This document shows positions 8,454-16,371 of a stretch of DNA of 21,334 bases, piece by piece. The stretch is from Bacteroidales bacterium. GTDB taxonomy: Bacteria; Bacteroidota; Bacteroidia; Bacteroidales; Muribaculaceae. The notes below the pieces were generated by a model, which saw only the letters and a program-made list of their open reading frames with translations, searched no databases and was not told the origin of the DNA. Every line of letters begins with the position of its first letter. The first letter of the stretch is position 1. The position numbers and the translations under genes are program-made. The stretch spans positions 1-21,334 of the forward strand of contig JAHZGZ010000182.1 of the NCBI GenBank assembly GCA_019420545.1, written 5' to 3'.

Positions 8454-11400
8454 TTAGAAAGTGGTGATGTTAAGGCCGACCATAAAGGTGCGTGCCAGAG
8501 GATAGGTACCGTAGTCCTCGCCGGGAGTAAGGGCGTTGGAACTGCGGAGACTCACTTCGGGATTATAGCCCGAGTAGTTGGTCCAGGTGTGGAGATTGTT
8601 GCCGGAGAAATATATGCGGCATTTCTCGATATGGAGCTTCTTGGTCCAGCGTGCGGGGAGAGTATATCCGACGGTCAGGTTCTGCAAGCGAAGATAGGAG
8701 CCGTCCTCCACATGCCATGTGGATGTGCGCGCGTTGTAACCGGTCTGCTTGCGGTTGGCGCGGTTGGTCTGGCCGTCACCGGGGTTGGAAGCGGAGTGCC
8801 AACGGTTGAGCGAAGCGATGGTGCCGTTGGTGTTGCCTTCCATATTGTCGAGGTAACGGCGGTTGAGGTTGAGGATCTCGTTGCCGTATACACCCTGGAA
8901 AGCGAACGAAAGGTCGATCCCTTTCCATTGCAGCTGACCGTTGAATCCATAGGTGAAGTCGGGCATATAGTTGCCGACAACCGCGCGGTCAGTATTCACG
9001 TCGAGTACACCGTCACCGTTAACGTCGACAAAGCGGAAGTCGCCGGGACGGGCATTTTCAAAATGCGGATAAGCACGCAACTCTTCCTCGTTTTTGAAGA
9101 TACCGTCCTGCACAAGCAGATAGTAGCTGCCGATCGGTTTTCCGACCTCGGTGATATAATAGGCATGCTCTACCGAACCCGACTTGATGATCGGAGCGTT
9201 GTTCTGCCCGAGTTCCTTAACCTCGTTCCAGTTCTTGGCCCATGTGGCGTTGAAGCTATAGGTAAGACCGCTGGCGAAAGAGTGGCTCGAACCGAGAGTC
9301 ACCTCAAAACCGTGGTTGTTGACCTTGCCTATATTCATCAGAGTGGTGCCGTAGCCGGTGGGACGCGGCACGAGCACACTCTGGAGCATGTCGTGGGTAT
9401 CGGCGTTGTAATATTCACCGGTAAACTTGAGGTAACCGTTGAGGGCAAGAAGGTCGATACCGATGTTGACCATCTTTGTCTTTTCCCATGTAAGGTCGGG
9501 ATTGTCGACCGAGGTAGGCTTATAGCCGCTTACAAGCGAGCCACCGCCGCTGCCGAGAATATAATCCTCGATACCCATTGTAGAGAGATGCTCGTAGTTG
9601 CCGATATTGAAGTTACCGGTCTCACCATAGCTCACACGCAGCTTACCGTCGTCGAGCCAGCGCATGGAGGAGATGTTGCGCCACCAGTCTTCGCCGGTGA
9701 ACCGCCATGCTGCGGAAGCCGAGGGGAAATAGCCCCAGCGGTTGTTCTTTCCGAATCGCGAGGATCCGTCGGCACGTATTGCAGCCGAAAGCATGTAGAT
9801 GCCGTCGTAGGAATACTGCACACGTGCAAGATATGAAGCGAGCGACCACTGTGTAGTCTTGGATGTACCGTCGGATACGGTACCGCCCGTAATCGTCTGA
9901 ATATAGTCGTTGGGATAATCGGTTGCCTTTACCCATACTCCTTTGTAAGTTTCTTTCTGGGCCGACTGTACAAGTACGGCATTGACGCTGTGGCGTCCGA
10001 AGTCGCGGTACCAAGTGAGCTGATTCTCAAACAGCCAGTTGTAGTAACTGCCGTTGGTGACTTCGGCCACAGGATTAGATGGGCTGTCGAGGTACGACTT
10101 TCCGAGGAGAGGGAGTACCGAAGGACGGTAGTAATCCTCGTTCGTACCGTAATAATTGCCGCCGAACGATGTCTGGAACTTGAATCCGCGACCGAAGTCG
10201 AAACCGAGGAATCCACGTCCTGTAAAGTTGAAGCGTGTGATCTTGTCCTTTATAAGCGTGGCAAGAGCTACCGGGTTGAGGATTTCGTTGTGCTGATAGT
10301 CATTGCCGGTACGCCAGTAGCCGTTGCCTTGCCAGTTGAATGAACCATCGGCATTGTATACGGGCCATATCGGACACGAGGCAAGTGCCGACTGCACTAC
10401 ACCTCCGCTGCCATAGGCTCCAGAAGCATTCACCTTGTTGCTCTCGGAGTACGATGGCGACATGTTGGCACCATAGCTCAACCGCTGATATTTGCCGTCG
10501 ACATTGAGGCGAAAGGAGTACTTTTTGAAATCGGAGTTGATAATGACGCCCTCTTTCTTCAGGTAGTTGGCCGACACGAAATAGTTTGTATCGCCCGACT
10601 TGCCGCTGACGCCGACATTATGGTTCATCGAGAAACCGGTACGGAATATAGCATCCTGCCAGTCGGTATCGACAAGCCCCCTCATACCCTGAAGATACGG
10701 CTCAAACTCAATAGGATAGTTGGAAAACGACTCGGGGCGCTTTCCGTTGGGGTCGGTGCCTCCGGGATGAAGGTCGAGATATGCGTTGGTGTGTGCCTCG
10801 GCCGAAAACTGTGCATACTGGTAGGCATTCATCATGTCGATCTTCTTCGACACCTTGTCCCACGACAGCCAGCCGTCATATGTCACCTTGGCATGTTCGG
10901 TGGTACCCTTCTTGGTGGTGATAATGATCACACCGTTTGATCCCCGGCTACCGTATATGGCGGCTGCCGACGCATCCTTCAGCACTTCAAGGCTTTCAAT
11001 ATCATTGGGGTTGATATTGCTGAGTCCATTCTCCATAGGTACGCCGTCAACGATATAGAGAGGGTCGTTTCCGGCAGTGGCGGAACTTACACCGCGCACA
11101 CGCACCATCACGTTGTTGCCTTCGGGATCACCCGAGGTCTGCATGACCTGCACACCGGGCATCTTTCCTGCCATCGACTGACGAAAGTCGCTCGAAGGGA
11201 GATTGGCGATATCGCCCGACTTGATCTGGGAGATTGCCGTAGATACATCACGCTTTTTCTGCACGCCGTAGCCCACGACGACCACTTCATCGAGTACTTC
11301 GGCATTCTCTTTCATCTCTACCGAGGCAAGCGCCCCGGCATCTGATGCAGCGATTTCCTGCGGCATGCATCCTATCATTGAAAACACGATTGTAGCGTCG

Positions 11401-11852
11401 GAGGGCACATTGCTAAGGGTATAGTTGCCGTCGAAATCGGTTGAGCAACCGTTGGAGGTACCCTTCACCATTACAGTGGCGCCTATGGCAGGATCACCGA
11501 AATTGTCAAGCACAATGCCTTTCACGGTTATTTTGTCGCTTTTCGACGGTTTCGGGCTTGCGGTAGCTTCTTTTATGACAATATTTTTGCCGTTGATGGA
11601 GTAACCGGCGTTCTGCCCTTTGAGGAGCTGGGTCACAGCCGCCTGAAGATTGTCGGCGTTTACGCTTACTTTGCGCCCGGTGTTGAGATCGGAATCGGCA
11701 TATACAAATGTATAACCTGTCTGTCGTTCGATTTCAGCCATGGCCTGCTTGACGGTAGCGTCATGGATGCTGAGACTCAGCGACTGAGCCATCAGCATCG
11801 CGCCACACCCCGGCAGCATGATTGCGGATAGCAAAATCCTTTTAATTTTCAT
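8454..11852 (-). CDS. SusC/RagA TonB-dependent transporter with N-terminal STN signalling domain
   Basis: A 1132-residue TonB-dependent outer-membrane transporter. In order: a signal peptide (to about 23), an STN domain (about 24-75, LSLSIHDATVKQAMAEIERQ), a carboxypeptidase-regulatory-like domain (about 107-190, with DFDGNYTL), the TonB-box region DEVVVVGYGVQKK, a plug (VRVRGVSS, IYGSRGSNGVIIITTKKG), and the barrel ending in MVGLNITTF. It is longer than simple SusC proteins because of the STN domain. In TonB-dependent transducers that domain passes the substrate signal to a FecR anti-sigma factor, and fecR and sigma genes lie directly upstream. It heads the operon with susD and four downstream genes. 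Family and signalling type are firm; the substrate is unknown. Confidence 0.97.
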   Translation of the reverse strand: MKIKRILLSAIMLPGCGAMLMAQSLSLSIHDATVKQAMAEIERQTGYTFVYADSDLNTGRKVSVNADNLQAAVTQLLKGQNAGYSINGKNIVIKEATASPKPSKSDKITVKGIVLDNFGDPAIGATVMVKGTSNGCSTDFDGNYTLSNVPSDATIVFSMIGCMPQEIAASDAGALASVEMKENAEVLDEVVVVGYGVQKKRDVSTAISQIKSGDIANLPSSDFRQSMAGKMPGVQVMQTSGDPEGNNVMVRVRGVSSATAGNDPLYIVDGVPMENGLSNINPNDIESLEVLKDASAAAIYGSRGSNGVIIITTKKGTTEHAKVTYDGWLSWDKVSKKIDMMNAYQYAQFSAEAHTNAYLDLHPGGTDPNGKRPESFSNYPIEFEPYLQGMRGLVDTDWQDAIFRTGFSMNHNVGVSGKSGDTNYFVSANYLKKEGVIINSDFKKYSFRLNVDGKYQRLSYGANMSPSYSESNKVNASGAYGSGGVVQSALASCPIWPVYNADGSFNWQGNGYWRTGNDYQHNEILNPVALATLIKDKITRFNFTGRGFLGFDFGRGFKFQTSFGGNYYGTNEDYYRPSVLPLLGKSYLDSPSNPVAEVTNGSYYNWLFENQLTWYRDFGRHSVNAVLVQSAQKETYKGVWVKATDYPNDYIQTITGGTVSDGTSKTTQWSLASYLARVQYSYDGIYMLSAAIRADGSSRFGKNNRWGYFPSASAAWRFTGEDWWRNISSMRWLDDGKLRVSYGETGNFNIGNYEHLSTMGIEDYILGSGGGSLVSGYKPTSVDNPDLTWEKTKMVNIGIDLLALNGYLKFTGEYYNADTHDMLQSVLVPRPTGYGTTLMNIGKVNNHGFEVTLGSSHSFASGLTYSFNATWAKNWNEVKELGQNNAPIIKSGSVEHAYYITEVGKPIGSYYLLVQDGIFKNEEELRAYPHFENARPGDFRFVDVNGDGVLDVNTDRAVVGNYMPDFTYGFNGQLQWKGIDLSFAFQGVYGNEILNLNRRYLDNMEGNTNGTIASLNRWHSASNPGDGQTNRANRKQTGYNARTSTWHVEDGSYLRLQNLTVGYTLPARWTKKLHIEKCRIYFSGNNLHTWTNYSGYNPEVSLRSSNALTPGEDYGTYPLARTFMVGLNITTF

Positions 11853-11994
11853 AAGGTCATTTATTGGTTTAGATTATAATTATGCACAAAAAGAGGTAAG
11901 ATTAATCGGTAAGGCACTGTGGATTAAATACACTGCAACGTCACTAATCTGAATATCAAGACATGGGGCTTCCGGGCAGAGAGACAGCCGCGGA
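11853..11994 (-). promoter_or_regulatory. fecR-susC intergenic region, presumed site of the susC operon promoter
   Basis: These 142 bp separate the fecR stop from the susC start and are AT-rich over the half next to susC. I see no TTTG-N19-TAnnTTTG housekeeping promoter and no intrinsic terminator. This is compatible with transcription by the adjacent ECF sigma factor or with readthrough from fecR. A CAGTG pair about 16 bp apart lies near 11914-11935, with no proven meaning. Confidence 0.4.
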
Positions 11995-13014
11995 TCAGTT
12001 CGGGTATATGGTTATGCCGCTGGCAGTGCGTTCGAAATGCATTCGCCCGGTAGCGGCAAGTGATTCGAGGATATTGTCGAGCGACTGGGTGTCGCGGAAG
12101 AATTTGCCTGATACTTTCATGGACGCGAGCGCGGAGTCGGAAAGTACGATGGTGGTACCGTAGTTGCGTTCGAGCGAACGCATAAGCTCTGCAAGCGGCA
12201 CGCGCTCATAGCTGAGGACGCCACGTGTCCAGTCGGCACTTGCCGAGGTAAATTCAGACGCGGAGATCGTTCCGGTGGCACGGTCGAAACAGAGCGTCTG
12301 GCCCGACACGATATGTCGCTCTGTAGTGTCGGCGGCGGCTGTCATTCCCAAGTGGCCAGAAATCAGGGAGACGACTGCAGTTGACTCTTCGGGATAGCTG
12401 CTGATGGTAAACGTTGTGCCGTAAACTCTTACAGATGCGCCATCGATATCGATCATAAAGGGGATATCATCGTCGTGCGCAACACTGAAATAAGCCTCAC
12501 CTTGAAGTTTTACCGATCGGGTATCCTTACCGAAACTTGCGGGATAGCGGAATGTGGAGCCGCCGTTGAGCATCACATAACTGCCGTCGGGAAGATTTAT
12601 GCGCGACTGCGAGCCGCAGGGCGCCACAAATTCGGTATACATCGGGGTGTCGGTGTCATCTTTTCCGAAACTGTTGAAAACAAACACAGTCGACACGATT
12701 CCCAGAGCAACAGCTGCGGCATAACCCGCGGCCATGCGTAGCCAGCGGGGGAAGCGCTGACGCGCAGCGTCGTCACTGGCTCTGCAGCGTGCAAGGAACA
12801 TTTCAAATGCAGCATCAGAGTCGAAGTCGCCGAGCGGATCCGCAGCATCGGCACGCGACGCACGCCATATCTCGCGCAGGCGCATGAAGCGGTCGCGATT
12901 GTCGGGGCTGTCGGCAATCCATTGCTCCAGCTCAACATAGCCGGCATCGTCAATTTCCCCGCAGAGGAAATCGGCGATAAGCTGGTCGATATGGTCGTTG
13001 TCGTAGACTGTCAT
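11995..13014 (-). CDS. FecR-family anti-sigma factor
   Basis: A 339-residue single-pass inner-membrane regulator. The cytoplasmic N-terminus (about 1-90) would hold the sigma factor. One hydrophobic segment lies at about 93-115 (AAGYAAAVALGIVSTVFVF). The periplasmic FecR domain follows at about 130-225, with GSQSRINLPDGSYVMLNGGS, VKLQGEAYFSVAHD and VYGTTFTISSYPEE. A C-terminal DUF4974/STN-like domain lies at about 265-335 (RVPLAELMRSLERNYGTTI). FecR proteins receive the signal from the STN domain of a TonB-dependent transducer and control a cognate ECF sigma factor. The gene lies 31 bp after the sigma gene and upstream of a SusC that carries STN, so the three form a textbook trans-envelope circuit. 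Confidence 0.96.
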   Translation of the reverse strand: MTVYDNDHIDQLIADFLCGEIDDAGYVELEQWIADSPDNRDRFMRLREIWRASRADAADPLGDFDSDAAFEMFLARCRASDDAARQRFPRWLRMAAGYAAAVALGIVSTVFVFNSFGKDDTDTPMYTEFVAPCGSQSRINLPDGSYVMLNGGSTFRYPASFGKDTRSVKLQGEAYFSVAHDDDIPFMIDIDGASVRVYGTTFTISSYPEESTAVVSLISGHLGMTAAADTTERHIVSGQTLCFDRATGTISASEFTSASADWTRGVLSYERVPLAELMRSLERNYGTTIVLSDSALASMKVSGKFFRDTQSLDNILESLAATGRMHFERTASGITIYPN

Positions 13015-13045
13015 GATTGATGGCGGATTGTTTTTCGATGTTATG

Positions 13046-13699
13046 TCAGAGTGACGACATCAGCAGGCCGTAGGGGTAGCAGCCCCACTGCGAAAGAGTC
13101 ACAAAAAATATTAAAAAATGGATATAAGGCCGCAGATGTTCGTCGATGAGCCTGAGAGCCTGCCTGATATGATATTTAACCGTATTGACGGATATTCCCT
13201 CCTCGCGGCTGATCTCCTCATACTTGCGGCCACCGATACGGCTTTTTAGAAATACGTTGCGTGTGGCGGGAGGGAGAGCATCGATCGCATCCTGCACTTT
13301 GTCCTCAAGCTCCTGTTCGAGGAGTTTTCCAAGAGGACTGTCATCGGCGGGAAGGTTGGAAAAGATATCGTCATGCTCCCTGTCGTCATGCGAAAAATGG
13401 CCGACAAGCACTTCGCGGCGGTTGACTTTTGATTTCAGGAAATCGAGACACTGATGGCGTGTGGCGGTTATGAGGTAGGCGCGTATCGAGGTGTGTATTT
13501 CGATCTTTTCATGGTTTTCCCACAGCTTGAACATCACATCGCTGACGATCGACTCGGCGAGTGCCCGCGAGCCAACATAGTCCCACGCCACCATACACAT
13601 GGCGGCGTAGTGATGGCGGTAGAGGTAGCGGAATGCATCTTCGCTACCCTGCCGCAACTGCCCGGCAACGAGCAACTCGGTATAGTCGATATTATCCAT
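13046..13699 (-). CDS. ECF-type RNA polymerase sigma-70 factor (Bacteroidetes expansion type)
   Basis: A 217-residue extracytoplasmic-function sigma factor. Region 2 is at about 20-95 (FRYLYRHHYAAMCMVAWDYV, DVMFKLWENHEKIEI, ITATRHQCLDFL). Region 4 is at about 135-190 (IDALPPATRNVFLKSRIGG and a helix-turn-helix, YEEISREEGISVNTVKYHI). The C-terminus is strongly hydrophobic (PYIHFLIFFVTLSQWG), which I recall in other Bacteroidetes ECF sigmas. It is followed 31 bp later by fecR, so it should be held inactive by FecR and should activate the susC operon when substrate is sensed. It is preceded by a terminator that isolates it from the antiporter B operon. I see no consensus housekeeping promoter before it. 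Confidence 0.96.
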   Translation of the reverse strand: MDNIDYTELLVAGQLRQGSEDAFRYLYRHHYAAMCMVAWDYVGSRALAESIVSDVMFKLWENHEKIEIHTSIRAYLITATRHQCLDFLKSKVNRREVLVGHFSHDDREHDDIFSNLPADDSPLGKLLEQELEDKVQDAIDALPPATRNVFLKSRIGGRKYEEISREEGISVNTVKYHIRQALRLIDEHLRPYIHFLIFFVTLSQWGCYPYGLLMSSL

Positions 13700-13760
13700 C
13701 TTCCTGTTATGGCTAATAGACGGGAAAAATCGCTCAACGGGTAGTTAAAACAACAAAAAA

Positions 13761-13803
13761 AATGCAAAAAGGCGCTATGACGGATGGTGACCGACATAGC
13801 GTC
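13761..13803 (-). terminator. Intrinsic terminator after the EEP-GDPD B-MFS B operon
   Basis: On the minus strand GACGCTATG (13803-13795) pairs with CATAGCGCC (13779-13771), a 9-bp stem with one G-U pair. TTTTTGCA and a further run of T follow. It lies between antiporter B and the sigma gene and would stop readthrough into the regulatory genes. Confidence 0.82.
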
Positions 13804-13805
13804 TA

Positions 13806-13867
13806 TTGCAAACCTGCGCAATCTGAAATTGCAGGATGGAATTTATGTAGATTTGGAGGGAGAGAGG
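13806..13867. repeat. 62-bp intergenic repeat, copy B
   Basis: The partner of 1523-1582, in the same orientation and position (downstream of an antiporter gene and next to a terminator). It begins TTGCAAACCTGCGCAATCTG and ends GATTTGGAGGGAGAGAGG. The adjoining terminator stems differ in sequence between the two sites, so the similarity starts at the element itself. Confidence 0.85.
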
Positions 13868-13976
13868 GCGGCGGAGCTGAAGCTCCGGAACGGAGACAAA
13901 ACAAGGCGAGGAGGGAGGCGCTGACGCGCGGGCACGGCTCAAAGACGGGAGCGCACGGGAGAGATTAGCGGGAGGG
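13868..13976 (-). other. GC-rich 3' untranslated stretch present only after MFS B
   Basis: About 109 bp lie between the repeat and the antiporter B stop. At locus A the matching gap is only 12 bp. The stretch has a 6-bp stem with a 4-base loop (CGGAGC-TGAA-GCTCCG, 13872-13887). I see no coding sequence with support in it. Confidence 0.5.
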
Positions 13977-15368
13977 TCAGGCGTCGTCGCGCTTGGCGTT
14001 CCAGACGAGGAGGGTGAGGAGAACTGATACGGCGGCGGCTCCGATCCAGAACCAGTTGACGTAGGTGAAGTCGTAGATGTCGGCTCCGGTTACGGCGTCG
14101 ACGGTCTTGTGGCCTTCGATCAGAATGCCGTTCATCACGTCCTGAAGGCCGGCGCCGATGTAGCTGGCGATGCCGACCACACCGAGGGCGGCTCCGGCGG
14201 CGGCACGCGGGGCAATGTCGACTGCCATAAGGCCCCCAAGAAAGCAGATGAGCACGCCTATGCCAAGGCCGAAGAGCACCATGGCGGTGGCGTCGAGCCA
14301 GAAGTGCTCGCCCGGGACCAGGAGGAACAGGCAGAGGGCGGCGACGTTCATCAGGCCGAACACGAGCGCCGGCACGTTGCGCGAGCCGTTGAAGAGCCGG
14401 TCGGAGATAAGGCCCGAAGCCACGGTGCCGACAATGCCGCACACCGAGCTGATCGAGATGATGAGCGAGGCGTCGAGCGTGTCGTAGCCCTTCTGGGCCT
14501 CAAGGTAGAACACGCCCCAGGAGTTGACGGCGTAGCGCGAGATGTACATGAACGCGCTGGCCAGGGCGAGGCACCAGATAGCCGGGTTGCGAAGTACGGC
14601 TTTCTGCGCCCGGTTGAAGTCGGCCGAGTCAGGCTTAGTGTCGGCCTTCGGGGCCTTGGCTCCGGCAGGTTCGGGCGTGGGGAATCCGAGGCTTTGCGGA
14701 GTGTCGCGCATGAAGATGAGCAGCATGCCGAAGCCACAGAGGCCTATGACGCCCGCGCCGATCATACCGTAGCGCCATCCGGCCCAGTTGACAAGCAGGG
14801 CGATGGTGATGAACGTGATCGCCTCGCCGAGGTTGTGGGAGGCCGACCAGAAGCCGTAGTATGTGCCGCGGTCCTTTGAAGTGTACCAGCGGTTGAGCGA
14901 CACGACACCGGCGGGGGCGCCCATCGACTGGAACCAGCCGTTCATGCCCCACAGGAGGGCGAACACCCAGAACATCTCGGTCATGCCCAAGACGAGGTTA
15001 ACGATAGCCGTGAGGAGCAGGCCGGTGGCCATAAAGCGGCGTACGTTGCAGCGGTCGGCAAGGAATCCGTTGGCCATCTTGCCCACGGCATAGACGAAGA
15101 AGAGGCAGGAGCCGATGATGCCGAGCTGCGTCTCGGTGAACACGCCGTCGTCGACTATGGGCTTGCGCACTATGTTCATCGACAGGCGGCAGACGTAGTA
15201 GAGGGCGTAGCCGCACGTGGCCGAGATGAACGTGGCGAGGCGCACGCGGCGGAAGCGGTCGCGGTCGTTGTCGACCTCGGCAGCCGGGGACGATATGCGG
15301 TAGAAGTCGGCGACACGGCTCCATAACGAGCGATGTGCGGGCTGCGCCATTGAATCTGTCATTTCCAT
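13977..15368 (-). CDS. MFS organophosphate:phosphate antiporter (GlpT/UhpT-like), copy B
   Basis: A 463-residue paralogue of the transporter at 1595-2980, with the same family motifs: VCRLSMNIVRKP, NGWFQSMGAPAGVVSLNRWY, RGTYYGFWSASHNLGEA, ISRYAVNSWG, and both candidate phosphate-binding arginines. The N-terminal tail and the central cytoplasmic linker differ from copy A (EPAGAKAPKADTKPDSAD here, a Lys/Ser/Asp-rich linker in A). The last 592 bp compared are identical. The ATG at 15368 is the natural start, 16 bp after the GDPD B stop. It is the last gene of the EEP-GDPD B-MFS B operon and presumably imports the organophosphate, most likely glycerol-3-phosphate, that GDPD B releases. Codon use is more GC-rich than in the 5' part of copy A. 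Confidence 0.92.
   Translation of the reverse strand: MEMTDSMAQPAHRSLWSRVADFYRISSPAAEVDNDRDRFRRVRLATFISATCGYALYYVCRLSMNIVRKPIVDDGVFTETQLGIIGSCLFFVYAVGKMANGFLADRCNVRRFMATGLLLTAIVNLVLGMTEMFWVFALLWGMNGWFQSMGAPAGVVSLNRWYTSKDRGTYYGFWSASHNLGEAITFITIALLVNWAGWRYGMIGAGVIGLCGFGMLLIFMRDTPQSLGFPTPEPAGAKAPKADTKPDSADFNRAQKAVLRNPAIWCLALASAFMYISRYAVNSWGVFYLEAQKGYDTLDASLIISISSVCGIVGTVASGLISDRLFNGSRNVPALVFGLMNVAALCLFLLVPGEHFWLDATAMVLFGLGIGVLICFLGGLMAVDIAPRAAAGAALGVVGIASYIGAGLQDVMNGILIEGHKTVDAVTGADIYDFTYVNWFWIGAAAVSVLLTLLVWNAKRDDA
13994..14585 (-). repeat. 592-bp identical tract inside MFS B (partner 1612-2203)
   Basis: The exact counterpart of 1612-2203. Its high-GC codon use blends with the rest of gene B, whereas in gene A it contrasts with the more AT-rich upstream part. 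This makes B the more likely donor; that direction is inference. Confidence 0.9.
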
Positions 15369-15384
15369 AAGCGAGGGCGTGCGT

Positions 15385-16341
15385 TTAATCGTGGCGTCCG
15401 ATCGACTTGAGGTAGCTGATCAGGAACTCGGGACGGTCGGTCTGGATGATGGATGCGCCGAGGTCGAGCACCTTCTTGTAGCATTCGGCACCGTTGTCGT
15501 AGGCATAGTCGTCGTAGAGACCGGCGTCAGCGCCACCGCAGAGCGAGGGCCATAGGGTGTTGACCCAGATCTTGGAGTTCTGCTTCTTGATGGCTGCAAG
15601 GCACGAGTCGAGTTCGGCTCCGGGAGTCTGCCAGCATACCTCGTAGGCGAGGGGTACAGTGCCGCTCTCGATGTACTGGGCGAACAGCGCCTGCCCCTTG
15701 GGCTTGTTGATGTCGATGATAGGCATGTACATCATCTTTTCAGGATATGAACCCATGATGCTGTCGACGTAGGCCATCGGCTTCTTCCCTTTGATGAGCA
15801 TTTGGTCGGTGACGCCGAGCGAGTCGGTGATCTTCATCACGAGATCGTAGTACTGGAAGCCCTGGTCGATGTTGACCACGATGCGATCCTTGCACACCTC
15901 GAGGGCCTCGCGGAGAGTGGGCATCCGGTGGCTGGCGGTGGCGACATTGTGAGCAGTCTTGAGATAGCACGAGGCGATGGAGTCGTAGGTGACGTCAGAT
16001 ACCTTCCCCTTGCCGGTGGTGGTACGGTCGATGGTGTGGTCGTGGCATAGCACAAGCACGCTGTCGGACGTGAGCTTGAGGTCGAGCTCCATCACGTCGA
16101 CACCCATGCGTATCACCGACTCGATGGCGGCAAGGGAGTTTTCGGGATAGTTGCGCCAGTCGCCGCGGTGGGAAACCACCACCACGTAGTCGGTCTTGGG
16201 GTCGTTGAGAGCGGCGATCACACGCTCGGCTTTGTTGGCATACTCGGAGGCAGCTGACTGTGGCTGCTTATTGCCTGAACATCCGGCTGTAGCGATCAGC
16301 AACATGGATGCAGCAATAAGTGATAATGATTTGGTTTTCAT
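15385..16341 (-). CDS. Glycerophosphodiester phosphodiesterase lipoprotein, GDPD B
   Basis: A 318-residue exported lipoprotein of the GDPD family (lipobox ATAGC, Cys21). Catalytic residues seen are SHRGDWRNYPEN (His58, Arg59, Glu67, Asn68), MELDLK (Glu85, Asp87) and CHDH (His100), then DRTTTGKG, LCGGADAG and IIQTDRPEFLISYL. It should yield glycerol-3-phosphate from glycerophosphodiesters outside the cytoplasm. It lies between the EEP enzyme (30-bp gap) and antiporter B (16-bp gap). It shares overall order and the Bacteroidetes-type C-terminus with GDPD A, but the proteins differ at a large fraction of positions, so they are old paralogues and may differ in substrate. No conversion tract is seen between the two GDPD genes. 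Confidence 0.93.
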   Translation of the reverse strand: MKTKSLSLIAASMLLIATAGCSGNKQPQSAASEYANKAERVIAALNDPKTDYVVVVSHRGDWRNYPENSLAAIESVIRMGVDVMELDLKLTSDSVLVLCHDHTIDRTTTGKGKVSDVTYDSIASCYLKTAHNVATASHRMPTLREALEVCKDRIVVNIDQGFQYYDLVMKITDSLGVTDQMLIKGKKPMAYVDSIMGSYPEKMMYMPIIDINKPKGQALFAQYIESGTVPLAYEVCWQTPGAELDSCLAAIKKQNSKIWVNTLWPSLCGGADAGLYDDYAYDNGAECYKKVLDLGASIIQTDRPEFLISYLKSIGRHD

Positions 16342-16371
16342 ATGATTTACTATGAGTAAGGATTGATTGTA

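Noticed and set aside
8445..9836. Long open frame on the plus strand (463 codons) across the 3' part of susC
   Set aside because: It is the antisense shadow of a strongly supported SusC gene. Its translation lacks recognisable domains and reflects GC-rich codon structure.
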